NCBI GenBank assembly: GCA_033065855.1
Contig: JAVXUO010002027.1
Span: 248,001-312,000 of the forward strand
Length of the DNA: 64,000 nucleotides
Direction: 5' to 3'
DNA from: Escallonia rubra
Lineage: Eukaryota > Streptophyta > Magnoliopsida > Escalloniales > Escalloniaceae
In this document: piece by piece, positions 44,631 through 64,000 of the stretch
Layout: every line of letters starts with the position of its first letter
Position numbering within the stretch: position 1 is the stretch's first letter
Program-made: the position numbers and the translations under genes
The notes under the pieces: model-generated
Databases searched by the model: none
Told to the model about the DNA's origin: nothing
Seen by the model: only the letters and a program-made list of their open reading frames with translations

Positions 44631-47600
44631 ATGGCGGTCAAGCACACAGCATTCGTGCTTCTTCTTCTCTTCCTTTCAGGTAGCTTAATTAACCAAGTCT
44701 AGTTGTAGTACCCTTATGGGGTTCTTCTTTTTTGTACTTCTCTGTGTTTGTTTTGGTTTTATTGGTTAATCTGCTCCTACTCTTTTCAAAGGAAGGAAGA
44801 CAACGTTTTTGTTTTGACTGAATGATGGTCTTAAAACTGTAAGGAAAAGCTTTTCTTCATGAATTTGCCTAATGGTACCTTTTCAACTTAGAAGTTGAAG
44901 GGTGCTCTGTCCATAGCATACTGTCAACTTTGAATCTTCAAAACGTAAACCAACATACTAACTTTTCTTCTGTGTTTGAAAAGCTTTCCCTTTCTTCTGC
45001 CCTGCTAGCTTCGCTTCCACTTTTCTTGTTGAATCAAAGAATTTGTCTAACCACTTATTGGCATCAAACCTTTTTCCTGGCTTAGCAAGTGTATTTACCG
45101 ATATAGAGAAAGGTAGTCTTGCACAACCTCTCTCATTCATCTCTTGTAACAACCTTTTCGCCTCAGCCTGGTATGATCCTTCTAACTGCCTTTCCAGCTC
45201 TGGTTGTTTTGGTAGCTTGCACCAGTCGCTTATTAGTATGTCATAAGTCGAAGAATTATATGGAACCTGCCCAACTTGCATCTCATTCAGAAGCTCTCTT
45301 GGCTGTCTCATCTTTCCCACCTTAGCAAAATCACATGAAATCAGTACCCACAACATACAAACTTCCCGTATTCAGAGTTCGTTGCACACTAAGACCTACA
45401 AATAATTTGTTCATAAGGTTAGTACGTTTAGCATCACTATTTTTTATGACGTCTCTAAATTTCTGCGTTGCATTGTGAAGAAATTTTGGTAGGAATAGCT
45501 GTAGCAGCCGAGAGCTCGTCAAAGCCTGAAACAGTAATTGGGATTGATCTGGGGACTACTTATTCTGCTGTGGGTGTGTTTCAAGACGATAAATATGAGA
45601 TTATCGCGAATGATCAAGGAAACAGAATCACCCCATCCTGGGTCGCATTTACGGATACGGAGCGTCTGATTGGCGAGGCAGCAAAGAATCAAGCGGCTCT
45701 CAATCCTGAACGCACGATCTTTGATGTTAAGAGGCTAATTGGAAGAAAGTAAGTGATTGTAACTTATGGTGTCTTCTACTTGTAATCTTTTCCTGAGTTC
45801 GATTCTAATGGTTTATATGGTATCATCTGGTAGGTTTGATGATCCTGAGGTCCAGAGAGACATGAAGTTGTTGCCTTACAAGATTGTGAACAAAGATGGG
45901 AAGCCTTATATAGAGGTTAAGATCAAAGATGGTGAGGTTAAGGTGTTTAGCCCTGAGGAGATCAGTGCTATGATTTTGGGCAAGATGAAGGAAACAGCAG
46001 AGTCTTACTTGGGAAAGAAAGTCAATCACGCGGTCATCACTGTACCAGGTAGAGTCTCAATCCTAAATCTTTTACTATTCCCCGTATTTCAGCATATTGT
46101 GGACCAAACAGATTCAATGTTAAAGTTTTCAAATTTTTTCGGTGTAGCGTATTTCAATGATGCCCAAAGGCAGGCCACCAAGGATGCAGGCACCATTGCC
46201 GGTCTCAATGTGGAACGGATAGTAAACGAGCCCACAGCAGCTGCCCTAGCCTATGGTCTTAATAAAAATGAAGACGAGAGTAACATTTTGGTTTTTGATC
46301 TTGGTGGTGGTACATTTGACGTTAGCATCCTGACCATTGATGACGGTGTGTTTGAGGTTCGTTCCACCAGTGGGGACACCCACTTGGGTGGAGAAGATTT
46401 TGATCACAGAGTGATGGACTACTTCATCAAGTTGATTAAGAGAAAATACAACAAAGATATCAGCAAAGATAACAAGGCTCTAGGAAAGCTTAGAAAGGAA
46501 TGTGAGAGAGCCAAGAGGGCATTGAGTAACCAGCACCAAGTTCGTGTTGAAATTGAGGCACTTTTTGAGGGTATTGACTTATCAGAGCCACTGACGAGGG
46601 CAAGGTTTGAGGAACTGAACATGGATCTGTTTAAAAAGACGATGGGGCCTGTAAAGAAGGCTATGGAGGACGCAGGTTTCAAGAAGACGGATATCAAGGA
46701 AATAGTGTTGGTTGGAGGCAGCACTCGGATCCCTAAGGTACAACAGCTGTTGAAGGATTACTTCAATGGAAAAGAGCCTAGCAAGGGTGTTAATCCGGAT
46801 GAGGCTGTTGCCTATGGTGCCACAGTTCAAGGTGGAATCCTCAGCGGTGAAGCCGGTAAAGGTATGGATTTGCTTGGAGTGAATGTGTTCAGCAGATTAG
46901 GTGCAGAGTTAATGCATTTAATATGGTTTAATTTAATGTGGTTTTCTGCGTCTTGTTTTCTTGCAGGTGTTCTTTTGCTTGATATTGCTCCTTTGAGTCT
47001 GGGAATTGAGACGGTCGGTGGGGTTATGACAAAATTGATCCCAAGAAACACCGTCATCCCAACCAAGAAATCTCAGATCTTCAGTACATATCAAGACCAG
47101 CAAACCACAGTGTCAATTAAGGTATAGCAAAGAACATGCACAGAGATACCATGATTTGGAAATTCCAGCTTGTTTCTTGTGATCTTATGTTTTCTTGGAC
47201 CAAAAAATTGTATAGGTTTATGAAGGTGAGAGGAGCTTGACCAAAGATTGTCGTGAACTTGGACAATTTGACCTGTCTGGCATTCCACCTGCTCCAAGGT
47301 AAGAGCAGTCGAACTTTAGCTAGCGTTTATATGAACATAACAAATGTTGTGGTATTTCAAGTAGCATGTGATAATTGGTACATAATGAGGCCTTAGGATA
47401 CATGAAAATATTCTTGGCTTTCTCGCAGGGGAGTGCCACAGATTGAGGTTACCTTTCAGGTAGACGCAAATGGTATACTCCAAGTAACAGCAGAGGACAA
47501 GGCGGCAAAGAAGTCACAATCCATTACCATATCCAACGAGAAAGGCCGTCTCAGCCAGGAGGAGATTGACCAAAAAGTGAAGGAAGCAGAGGAGTTTGCA

Positions 47601-47912
47601 GAGGAGGATAGGATGGTGAAAGAGAGGATTGAAGCCAGAAACAAGCTCGAGACTTACATTTACAACATGAAGAGCAGTGTTGGTGACAGTGACAAGTTGG
47701 GTGACAAGATAGATTCCGATGACAAGGAGAAGCTTGAGAGCGCGTTGAAGGATGCTCTTGAATGGTTGGATGATAACCAGCATGCCGAGAAAGACGAGCT
47801 TGATGAGAAGATGAAAGAATTGGAAGACGTCTTCAACCCTGTCGTAAGACAGGCTTATGCTGAGCATGGGCGAAGCGCTGTTGAAGATGAAGAGGAAGAC
47901 AGTGAATTATAG
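44631..47912 (+). CDS. ER luminal binding protein BiP (Hsp70), with non-HDEL tail
   Basis: Seven exons in consistent phase: 44631-44679, 45493-45748, 45834-46048, 46148-46861, 46967-47121, 47216-47298 and 47429-47912, giving 651 residues. A signal peptide (1-22, [22 protein letters not shown]) leads into the ATPase domain with IDLGTTYS (34-41) and [10 protein letters not shown] (224-233), the linker [10 protein letters not shown], the substrate domain and an acidic C-terminal lid. BiP binds nascent and misfolded proteins in the ER in ATP-driven cycles. Sequence is closest in feel to the inducible BiP3 type (AESSSK start). Odd points: the protein ends EEEDSEL instead of the HDEL retrieval signal, the loop before the linker is a few residues short (SGEAGKG), and intron 1 holds an antisense PPR retrocopy. 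Otherwise no break is seen. Confidence 0.95.
44965..45350 (-). pseudogene. 5'-truncated retrocopy of the PPR gene in BiP intron 1
   Basis: This segment matches the last 110 or so codons and early 3' UTR of the PPR gene (about 29527-29915), at roughly 85% by eye, with shared peptides [16 protein letters not shown]-like, [20 protein letters not shown] and KWLDKF. Small length differences shift parts of the frame. It is flanked by a 14-bp direct repeat with one mismatch, CAACATACTAACTT (44951-44964) and CAACATACAAACTT (45351-45364), as in L1-type retroposition, but only a weak A-rich tail is visible. It is antisense to the BiP transcript, so BiP pre-mRNA carries sequence complementary to PPR mRNA. 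Confidence 0.85.
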
Positions 47913-48290
47913 ATTTTGATTTTTTTTGTTTATTAGTTAACCTGGTTGCTAAATTCAAGTTTTAGTAAATAAATAAGTATTTTATTTTATTTTATTTTTT
48001 CTAAGCAAATTTCATTAACAAACATTACCCATTACAACCTAAAGCGATACCTGAACGGGTATCCTTGGAACAACGCATCCAAACGGATGATCTTGAAAAA
48101 TGGCCCACATGACCTTTGAGGAAAGCACAGTAAACATATATAAGGGTTACTTGTATTTGGGATTACCAAATTAAGGGGTAGCTAGAGGCGGGAAGATACA
48201 AAAAATTGCATCAAATTCCTAACTCCCACTGAAACAGGGGCGAGAGCCATGGGCCTCTTTAGGTGGCAGTTTACATTACTGCCGCGGCTT

Positions 48291-48716
48291 TCATCGGAGC
48301 TCCAACAGCTGAAGGGGGGGTCCTCCCAAGGCCGGATCGAAGCGATCTGCAGCTCGAAGGGAGTGTGCATCCTCCAACTCTCGCAAATCCGGCATCTTCA
48401 AGCCACGAGTTCTCCATTTCTGATTTATATTGGATGTATCTAACCAAATCAACCGGATCATAGATCCGGCAACAATCATGACAGATCTGAGAAAAATTCT
48501 CAGATCAGAGGAAATTAGAAGGATGGGAGATACCTCGAGGCCGGAGGAGTTCCGATCTGAGGGTGAAATGATGATCGGAGCATGGAGGAAGTCGGTGATG
48601 GGCGGCACGATTCGGCTGAGATGGAGTGCCGAGGGAGCAGGAGAAGAGTATGCCAAAGAGAGGAAGAGCAGGAGGAGGAGAATAGGGAGGGCCTCCCCTT
48701 CCATCCTCACAGCCAT
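48291..48716 (-). pseudogene. Coding frame of the retroposed transcript, unknown product
   Basis: 141 codons starting MAVRMEGEALPILLLLLFLS, which looks like a signal peptide, followed by SPAPSALHLSRIVPPITDF and HAPIIISPSDRNSSGLEV. After SGLEV the sequence resembles intron read-through, so only the first 65 or so residues may be genuine. The ATG context (TTCCATGGC) is good. I do not recognise the family. It is a retrocopy of a secreted or membrane protein transcript; whether it is expressed is unknown. Confidence 0.35.
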
Positions 48717-48810
48717 GGAAGCTGAAGGAGGAAGGGGCAGCGGAAGAGATCTAGGGTTTTGGTCGGTTGAGTGGAGATGGCGCAGGCGGGCTCTGTCTGT
48801 TGATTAGTAC

Positions 48811-49891
48811 TAGACCTGGCAGAAAGTGATCCGGACCCGCGGGTCTACTCGTACCCGTGCAAAAATCCCAGGTACGGGTACATCTATTGAAGACCCGCTG
48901 AAATCAAACCCGTACCCGAACCGACCCGTAAAATCCGGGTAAGTTCGGGTCGGTTACCGGGTACCCGGGTTTACCCGGTTATATGCCTATATATATGTTT
49001 TTTAGGTTAAAACATCTCATTCTCTCCTCACCACTTGCATCCGCCGCCCTCTGGCTCTCAACTCTCCCTCACATATCCCTTCTCAATTCTCACAGGTTCC
49101 CTCACCCAAGTGGCCAAGTCTCTATTTCTCCCAGATCTACCAAGTCACGACCACCCTACTCCACTCACGGTGCCTCGTCGCCCGTCGGTCACTCTCGTTC
49201 ACAGTCTCCCCGTCGCCGATCGTTCAGTCTCCTCGTCGCCATCGATCGTTCACACCGTGGCCACGTCGCCACCGATCGTTCTCACCGTGGCCACATCGCC
49301 ACCGATCGTTCTCACCGTGGCCACGTCGCCACCGATCGGTCCTACCATGGCCCCGTCGCCACTGATCGGTCCTACCATGGCCCCGTCGCCACCGATCCGT
49401 TGCCACCATGGCCCCATCACCACCGATCGGTCATCACCGTGGCCCCATCGCCACCAATCTGTCGCCACCATCGCCGACCGTCACTCCGTCGCTTTGTGGT
49501 GGTTGGGTAGACTTTCAGTCAGTGGATATTGATGGTTGTGTGTTGTCGTGGATGTGCAGATTGTTTTTTTTTTATTCTTATTATTATTCAAAAATGTTCA
49601 GATTGGTTTTTGTTTTAGGGAAAGATGTTCAGATTTGTGAGTAATGAAATTTGATGTAGAAACGATGAATAATATGATTGTTGGAGGTTAAAGTGTGTAA
49701 TTAGTAAGAAATTGAAGTTTATTTATTTTAAAAAATAATCAATCAGAAATTGGTGATTTACCCGCGGGTAATACCCTACCCGCATGGGTAGGGTACGGTT
49801 TCCCAAAAAGCTTACTCGGAAAATTTTGGGTAATTTTTACCCGACCCGGATTTACCCGTACCCGCGCGGGTCGACCTGTTTGCCAGGTCTA
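48811..49891. mobile_element. Non-autonomous hAT with internal minisatellite
   Basis: Ends TAGACCTGGCA and TGCCAGGTCTA are inverted. The subterminal regions are rich in ACCCG / CGGGT repeats, a common hAT layout. A perfect 8-bp duplication ATTAGTAC flanks it (48803-48810 and 49892-49899). Length is 1081 bp. There is no transposase; the centre has a 30-bp minisatellite. It is inserted into the leader of the retroposed transcript. The perfect duplication suggests it is young. Confidence 0.9.
49231..49470. repeat. 30-bp minisatellite, eight units
   Basis: Units such as CACGTCGCCACCGATCG plus GT.C.ACC(G/A)TGG repeat with period 30, so they stay open in all frames of one strand and would encode decapeptide repeats (VATDRSHRGH). 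Later units vary more. Confidence 0.9.
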
Positions 49892-50605
49892 ATTAGTACC
49901 CCTAACGTTTCTCATTAAGTATTTTATTTTGAGTTGTGGCTAGAGATTCCCGTATTCAAATTTACTGTATTCATTTAGGACAACCAAAAGAGGTCAAAGA
50001 TGTTATACAGTGAAGATTTGCTTTCTTCCCACATAACAGTAAATAGCACAGTGTAGATTTACTTTCTTCCCATTGCGATCAACAAGCCGTAACACTGATG
50101 ATGGGAATTCAACTCAAATCTCTGGCAAATTTTGCAATTTTCCCACAGAACAATAAATAGCACAATGAAGATTTACTTTCTTCTCATTGTGATCAACTGT
50201 AACACTAATGATGGGAATGCTACCGAAATAATGTGTACAACGGCAAGAGTAATGTGTAACTCTTCGTGATGGGAACGCTACCGACATAACGTGTACAACA
50301 GTAAGAATAATGTGTAGCTACCGGAACACAAAGGAGGTAATGTCTATTTTTCATCTTAAAAAGAAAATTAACAAAATCTTGTTTTCTACCTCAACAGGCC
50401 ATATCCTTGGCTGCTGTAAACACAGCAAAATCGTGTTCCATTTTAAGATATTTGTAGGCTGCTTTAAACGCAGCAAATAATAACGTGTAGGCTGCTTTGG
50501 TTAAGGCTTTCTTATGTCTAAACTAGAAAAAAGAGCCTTGTAGTTTCTTTCTATCTCCAAATTGATGGTGAGGGCGGCACCTTTCCTGATTGGTGTGCAG
50601 CTCCA

Positions 50606-50790
50606 GATACTAGGTTTTTTATTTTCAAAAAAAATAATAATCAAAATCAGTTTAATTTTTATTTTTTACAAAAATAAATAGGTGTTTGATTACTCAGTTT
50701 TTATTTTGAGTTTTTTCTTTGGTGGTGGTTGCGGTGGCCGTGGCGGGGGCCCGTGGCGGCGGGCAGTGGAGGGGTGGTGGTGGAACCCTG
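50606..50790. repeat. Partial third copy of the 22.6/23.3-kb transposon-like segment
   Basis: Shares the TTTTTATTTTTTACAAAAATAAAT..GTTT block, CAGTTTTTATTTTGAGTTTT and the TTTGGTGGTGG G-rich core with the segments in the tandem duplication. The right arm is missing. Confidence 0.7.
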
Positions 50791-52876
50791 GTTGCCAATG
50801 GTAATGTCTAACACTCTTTTTTTCTGTTCCTTGTCTTGTCTGGTTGCTGACTTAAGTTTGAATATATCAATTTACGGTAAGAATAGGTTTTTAGCGACAA
50901 AGTAATATCACTGATCAGTTTATGCCCCAATAATAAGTGTATCTATTTGGTAAAATAAGGTCCTTCACCTCAGTCTAGACTATTTGTAAAGATTTAAGTG
51001 TTTGTGGCCTAACAACTTGAACTGAACAACTCAAGAATAAATCCTGAAAAAAAATTATCAGTTGAGCAATCCCTTGTATATGTATAGTAGAATAAAAAGA
51101 TTGTCAAGCGCGTCTTGTTAAACATCTTAAGAATTAAGTCTATTTTTTTATTTTGTCCGCTGCATGCCTCGAAATGAATAAATAGCTCAACGACGTAAGA
51201 TGAAATTTTTTTTTTTGGAATAAGGTGGTATCCTAGTTAGCTTGTGTGTCTTGCAGTAAATCCATTTATTTGGTCAAAAGCATGTCATCCACGCCCGGTC
51301 TATAAAAGTCGTAACAAATTAAACTTTTGTAGCCTAAAGACACAAATTGAAGAACTCAAGGATAAACCCCAAAACTCTTTATTGGTTGACCTAGTCCTTG
51401 GAATAAAAAAAAATTAGGCGCAACTTGTTAAATTGTCGAGGAGGTGGAGAAATTTAATAAAGTTGAGATACAAAGTAAATAATTCATCTTAAAGTTTAGC
51501 TAGAAAATCTATTATATCAGTAATCATTCGAGCTAAGCATTAGAACTCATGTACAAAATAATAATAATAAATAAAAGGATGAAATTAGGAATCTGCGTTG
51601 CTATTTTTCACTAATTAGATTACTCCCATATGGGCGAGGATTAATGGAAAAGGTTGTCAAACATTATCATCGGTGTCCACTTGTCAAACAAGATGGTAGT
51701 TAATCTCTTTTTTAATATTTAAAATGTTTTTTGTTGCAACCTGAACATGAACATGAACATGAAATGAACATGAACATCTATTTACAAAAGCAGGTGGTCA
51801 ATTGACAGACTTGGGCAAAGGGTCCTCTGACCATACAACCTTGAGAAATGGGTACAGTCAAGAGTGGCTAATAAATTGGAAGCCAAGATACATATTTTTG
51901 GCTTGGCATCTTTTGCATGATGATAATGGTCATACTTCTTGCATACACTAAGGCACACTCTTCAAATGAACTTGATCAACATATGTAGTTGATATATGTT
52001 GTTGCCCGAGATAAAATGGGACGACCATGCATTGGTCTTGTATTCTGAGATACTTCAGCCATTCAGATAATTCAAGTAACTTCAGCAATACGATTTTTTT
52101 TAATGGATTATGCGAGATCAGTGAAAAACTGGCAGCCCAGCTTATAAATGAACTAACCAAAAAGGTTGTCCAAGAGACATCATGGGGATACATTGAGTGA
52201 GCGGTACGTGATGGCAACGCAATCCATACTATTGAAGATCCCGTGAATTGGGTTCAATGGATAGTAAGACGTTAAGGAGTTGCTCAATGGTGCACAACTA
52301 GTGTTTATGTCTCTTTACCTATGGTGTAAGCAGTGCTTAACTACCTATTTGTGTGAGGCTGAATCTTGATGATTTTTAATGATACTCATAGGCTCATGGC
52401 CCTTATGGGAGGTGTGTCGGAGGACAGTAACAACACTCGATGAGATCACATACTTGGTGGGTGGAGGTTGTGGTGGCCTTCTATGAGAGTTTCGGCTAAC
52501 TCTCTAAAGCTCGCTAAAAATCTGAATTCAGGTACATGGTCGAAAACGCGCCAAATTACGAACTTGCATGTATTGAAAATGGGTGAGTGTGCAGGTTAGA
52601 GACTTGGAGTGGTTGTAATAAAGAAGGTAGATTCAGGGCTTTCACGTTCGCCTATCATCTGCAAAAACTAGCTTGCATAGCTGTGTTAGTTCCAACACAC
52701 AAGGTACAAGCATTATACATCCTGCTTCTTGCCCTACTCATCCTCTGTCTTTATATATCTTTTCAAAACTGTTAAATCATGTCCTTAATTATTTGTGTTA
52801 CTTCAAAACCTCTTCAAAGAACTTACGTGGTGTGGTGTAGTGTGATGTGTTGTGGTCCAAGATTGTGAGTTTGGTC

Positions 52877-53543
52877 CATAATTATTAAAGGCGTAAGCAT
52901 ACCTAAGACGCAAAAGGTCCTTAGAGTTTAGGCGCAAGGCGCAGACGCGCGTCTTTTCGAAGTGAGGCGCAAAATAAAAATGAGTAAACATTAGTGCATT
53001 AAACTAATAAAATCACGTAAAAAAAATTCAGAACATGGTAATTTAACAAATTTTGAACACTAGAAAAAGTTTCAAATTCAATGAGAAGTAGTTGATCCTA
53101 AGTGAATATGACAACGTCATTCTCATCATTAGCGAGGACTAACGCAACAATGTTTTAAAGCTTCAAGTCTGGTAGAGATTCCTCTTCAATTTCATCTTCT
53201 TTGTCTACAAGGTGAAGTGAAGGAGTAGAATTACTTAAAAAAGAATAACAATTGGAAACATGACACTAACACAATGAACAACAATACGAGAATCGATTGA
53301 TTAGGGATTTTAGATTTTTTTTGTGATTTAGATACTAATTTACTATGTTATGAAATAAAAAATAAAACATAATGAACTGTTGAGATTATGTCATGAATCA
53401 AAAATTAAGATTTTTTGGCTTTTCTTTACACCTCCACTACCACCTTGCGTCTGAGCGTCTGAGCGTCTAGGCGCACGCCTTTTCGAAGGGCCTAGGCAAG
53501 GCGCAAGGAGTGCGCCTAGGCACACCTTTGTTAACACTGGTTT
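52877..53543. mobile_element. Fold-back element rich in GGCGC, tentative
   Basis: The left part (TTAAAGGCGTAAGCATACCTAAGACGCA..TTTAGGCGCAAGGCGCAGACGCGCG) is roughly the inverse of the right part (..AGGCGCACGCCTTTTCG..CCTAGGCACACCTTTGTTAA), with A/T-rich DNA between. No clear target duplication was found. Superfamily uncertain, possibly hAT-like. Confidence 0.4.
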
Positions 53544-53679
53544 GGTCTGAAATTTTTTCAATAAAAATTTATTTTTCACATGTTTCGATTTTAGTCAAAC
53601 TTCCGATTGAAGAACTTTTGGACCAAAAAATTTCATTAAAAATTCTTTATGTGAATGCTAACAGGGAAACGCGAATTAA

Positions 53680-53730
53680 CATGAATGCGCATATGTTAAT
53701 TCGCATCTGATGTTGTGGTATCATCGTCGT
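53680..53730 (+). repeat. Partial tRNA-Gly-like sequence beside the true tRNA
   Basis: GCATCTGATGTTGTGGTATCAT resembles the 5' half of the tRNA-Gly gene in opposite orientation, and just before it is ACATGAATGCGCAT, identical to the bases around the tRNA 3' end at 53798-53810. It looks like a broken local duplication. Confidence 0.45.
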
Positions 53731-53803
53731 CGTCCACATTAAAGTCTCCTTTATAAATCCAAAAAAAAAAGGCTGCTGACAGGAAAATGCAAGAAGACAT
53801 GAA

Positions 53804-53874
53804 TGCGCATCCAGGGAATCGAACCCTGGTCAGTACCGTGGGAGGGTACTATGATACCACTACACTAGATGCGC
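53804..53874 (-). tRNA. tRNA-Gly (anticodon CCC)
   Basis: The minus strand folds into a full cloverleaf of 71 nt with discriminator A: acceptor GCGCATC / GATGCGC, D-arm with TAGTGGTAT, anticodon stem GTACC / GGTAC around CTCCCAC (anticodon CCC at 53840-53842), and T-arm CAGGGTTCGATTCCCTG. A T-rich terminator (the A12 run at 53759-53770) lies downstream, and CAA upstream fits a plant tRNA start. No intron. Confidence 0.96.
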
Positions 53875-54276
53875 TTCTTTTGTTGTCGTGCCTAGTTCAA
53901 ATGTATTTGTCTAATTCTATTCTAATTTGAGAAAAGGTACTCGAGTCCGAATTATTATCAGGCCGTGTTCAAGAGAACGGATACCACCCCTTCTTCCGTA
54001 TTTTCTTTCCACATTCCGTCTGTTGTCTTGTCAATCAAAAGCAGTTTCGCGATCATTACGTTGTAAGAATCCATTACACAGGTACCGAAGATAATTTACA
54101 TAAAAAAAAAGTAAGTCGCAGTATCCCGCTATTTTATGGAGTTATTATTCTTAGTATGTAACACGGATACATCATAAATGTTACATCTCAAATCATTCAA
54201 TGGCCTTGATTAATCATTTCTGTTTTGTGAGCTTTGCGGCTAATACATGTCAAATCATCCAAAGGCCCTTGGTTAA
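53875..54276. other. Spacer between tRNA and RecQsim 3' end
   Basis: Includes the probable RecQsim 3' UTR. A 28-base block with CAAATCATYCAA.GGCC(C)TT is doubled (54189-54236 and 54250-54300), the second copy reaching into the last exon. Confidence 0.5.

Positions 54277-64000
<9,724 letters not shown>

Larger units (their letters stand above)
47989..49915 (-). mobile_element. Retroposed transcript (processed-copy-like), split by a hAT
   Basis: A 15-bp direct repeat TAAGTATTTTATTTT occurs at 47974-47988 and 49916-49930. Between them, read on the minus strand, is a transcript-like unit: a short leader, ATG at 48716, a 141-codon frame, a trailing region and an A-rich tail (AAAAAATAAAAT). Without the hAT it is about 840 bp. 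It starts only about 75 bp after the BiP stop, so it probably sits in the BiP 3' UTR. An intron-like GAG/GTATCTCCC inside hints at a partly unspliced source. Confidence 0.6.
49931..53803. other. Spacer without a recognised gene
   Basis: A/T-rich DNA with a repeated GATGGGAA(T/C)GCTACCGA.ATA(A/C)(T/C)GTGTACAAC motif (50210-50300), a dispersed repeat copy (50606-50790), a GAACAT tract (about 51741-51778) and a fold-back element (52877-53543). No host gene supported. Confidence 0.55.

Noticed and set aside
45766-45833. Coding extension before BiP exon 3 (open frame [11 protein letters not shown]..)
   Set aside because: It is intron sequence: exon 2 ends at a GTAAGT donor and exon 3 begins after TAG with correct phase.
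48983-49532. 165-175 codon plus-strand frames rich in His, Ser and Pro
   Set aside because: They arise from the 30-bp minisatellite, whose period is a multiple of three, inside the hAT element.

Overview
The window is nuclear DNA of a flowering plant, most likely a large-genome eudicot. Split genes with GT..AG introns, a class I formin, a CaaX-tailed HMA protein, a P-class PPR protein, a plant-type split BiP gene and a plant RecQsim helicase all point there. I could not narrow it to a family. Five intact-looking or partly visible protein genes and one tRNA gene sit in DNA heavily reworked by transposons.

Layout. 1-12 kb is transposon territory: an LTR-like fragment at the left edge, a hAT end, a Mutator-like element (MULE, 4528-5995) with a perfect 9-bp target duplication, a solo LTR (6483-6841), and a diverged segmental duplication (about 7080-10275 and 10978-12010). 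Each duplicate was later hit separately: copy A by a MULE (7317-9277) that was then entered by a hAT (8074-8927), and by a second solo LTR (9854-10246); copy B by a Helitron-like insert. A heavy-metal-associated isoprenylated protein gene (HIPP) lies at 12537-13908 (-). A 5.25-kb CACTA/Spm element occupies 15592-20842, and a 0.7-kb tandem duplication 22515-23945. The stretch 24-29.5 kb holds no gene that I recognise. A P-class PPR gene is at 29564-32599 (-), a class I formin gene at 36316-39721 (+), and a dead LINE at about 41-42.4 kb.

The most unusual part is 43-50 kb. A Pack-MULE (43045-44254) that has captured exon 2 of a chalcone-synthase-like gene sits about 0.3 kb upstream of the TATA box of a BiP (ER Hsp70) gene (44631-47912). 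BiP intron 1 contains a 5'-truncated retrocopy of the 3' end of the neighbouring PPR gene, in antisense to BiP. Just after the BiP stop is another retroposed transcript (47989-49915, -), itself split by a hAT with a perfect 8-bp duplication and an internal 30-bp minisatellite. The encoded BiP ends in DSEL rather than HDEL.

The right end has a tRNA-Gly(CCC) gene (53804-53874, -) and almost all of a 15-exon-plus RecQsim helicase gene (54277 to beyond 64000, -).

The host genes do not form a functional cluster: they cover metal/stress binding (HIPP), organelle RNA processing (PPR), actin nucleation (formin), ER protein folding (BiP) and DNA repair (RecQsim). The theme of the window is repeated capture, retrocopying and nesting of sequences around these genes. 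All similarities were judged by eye.
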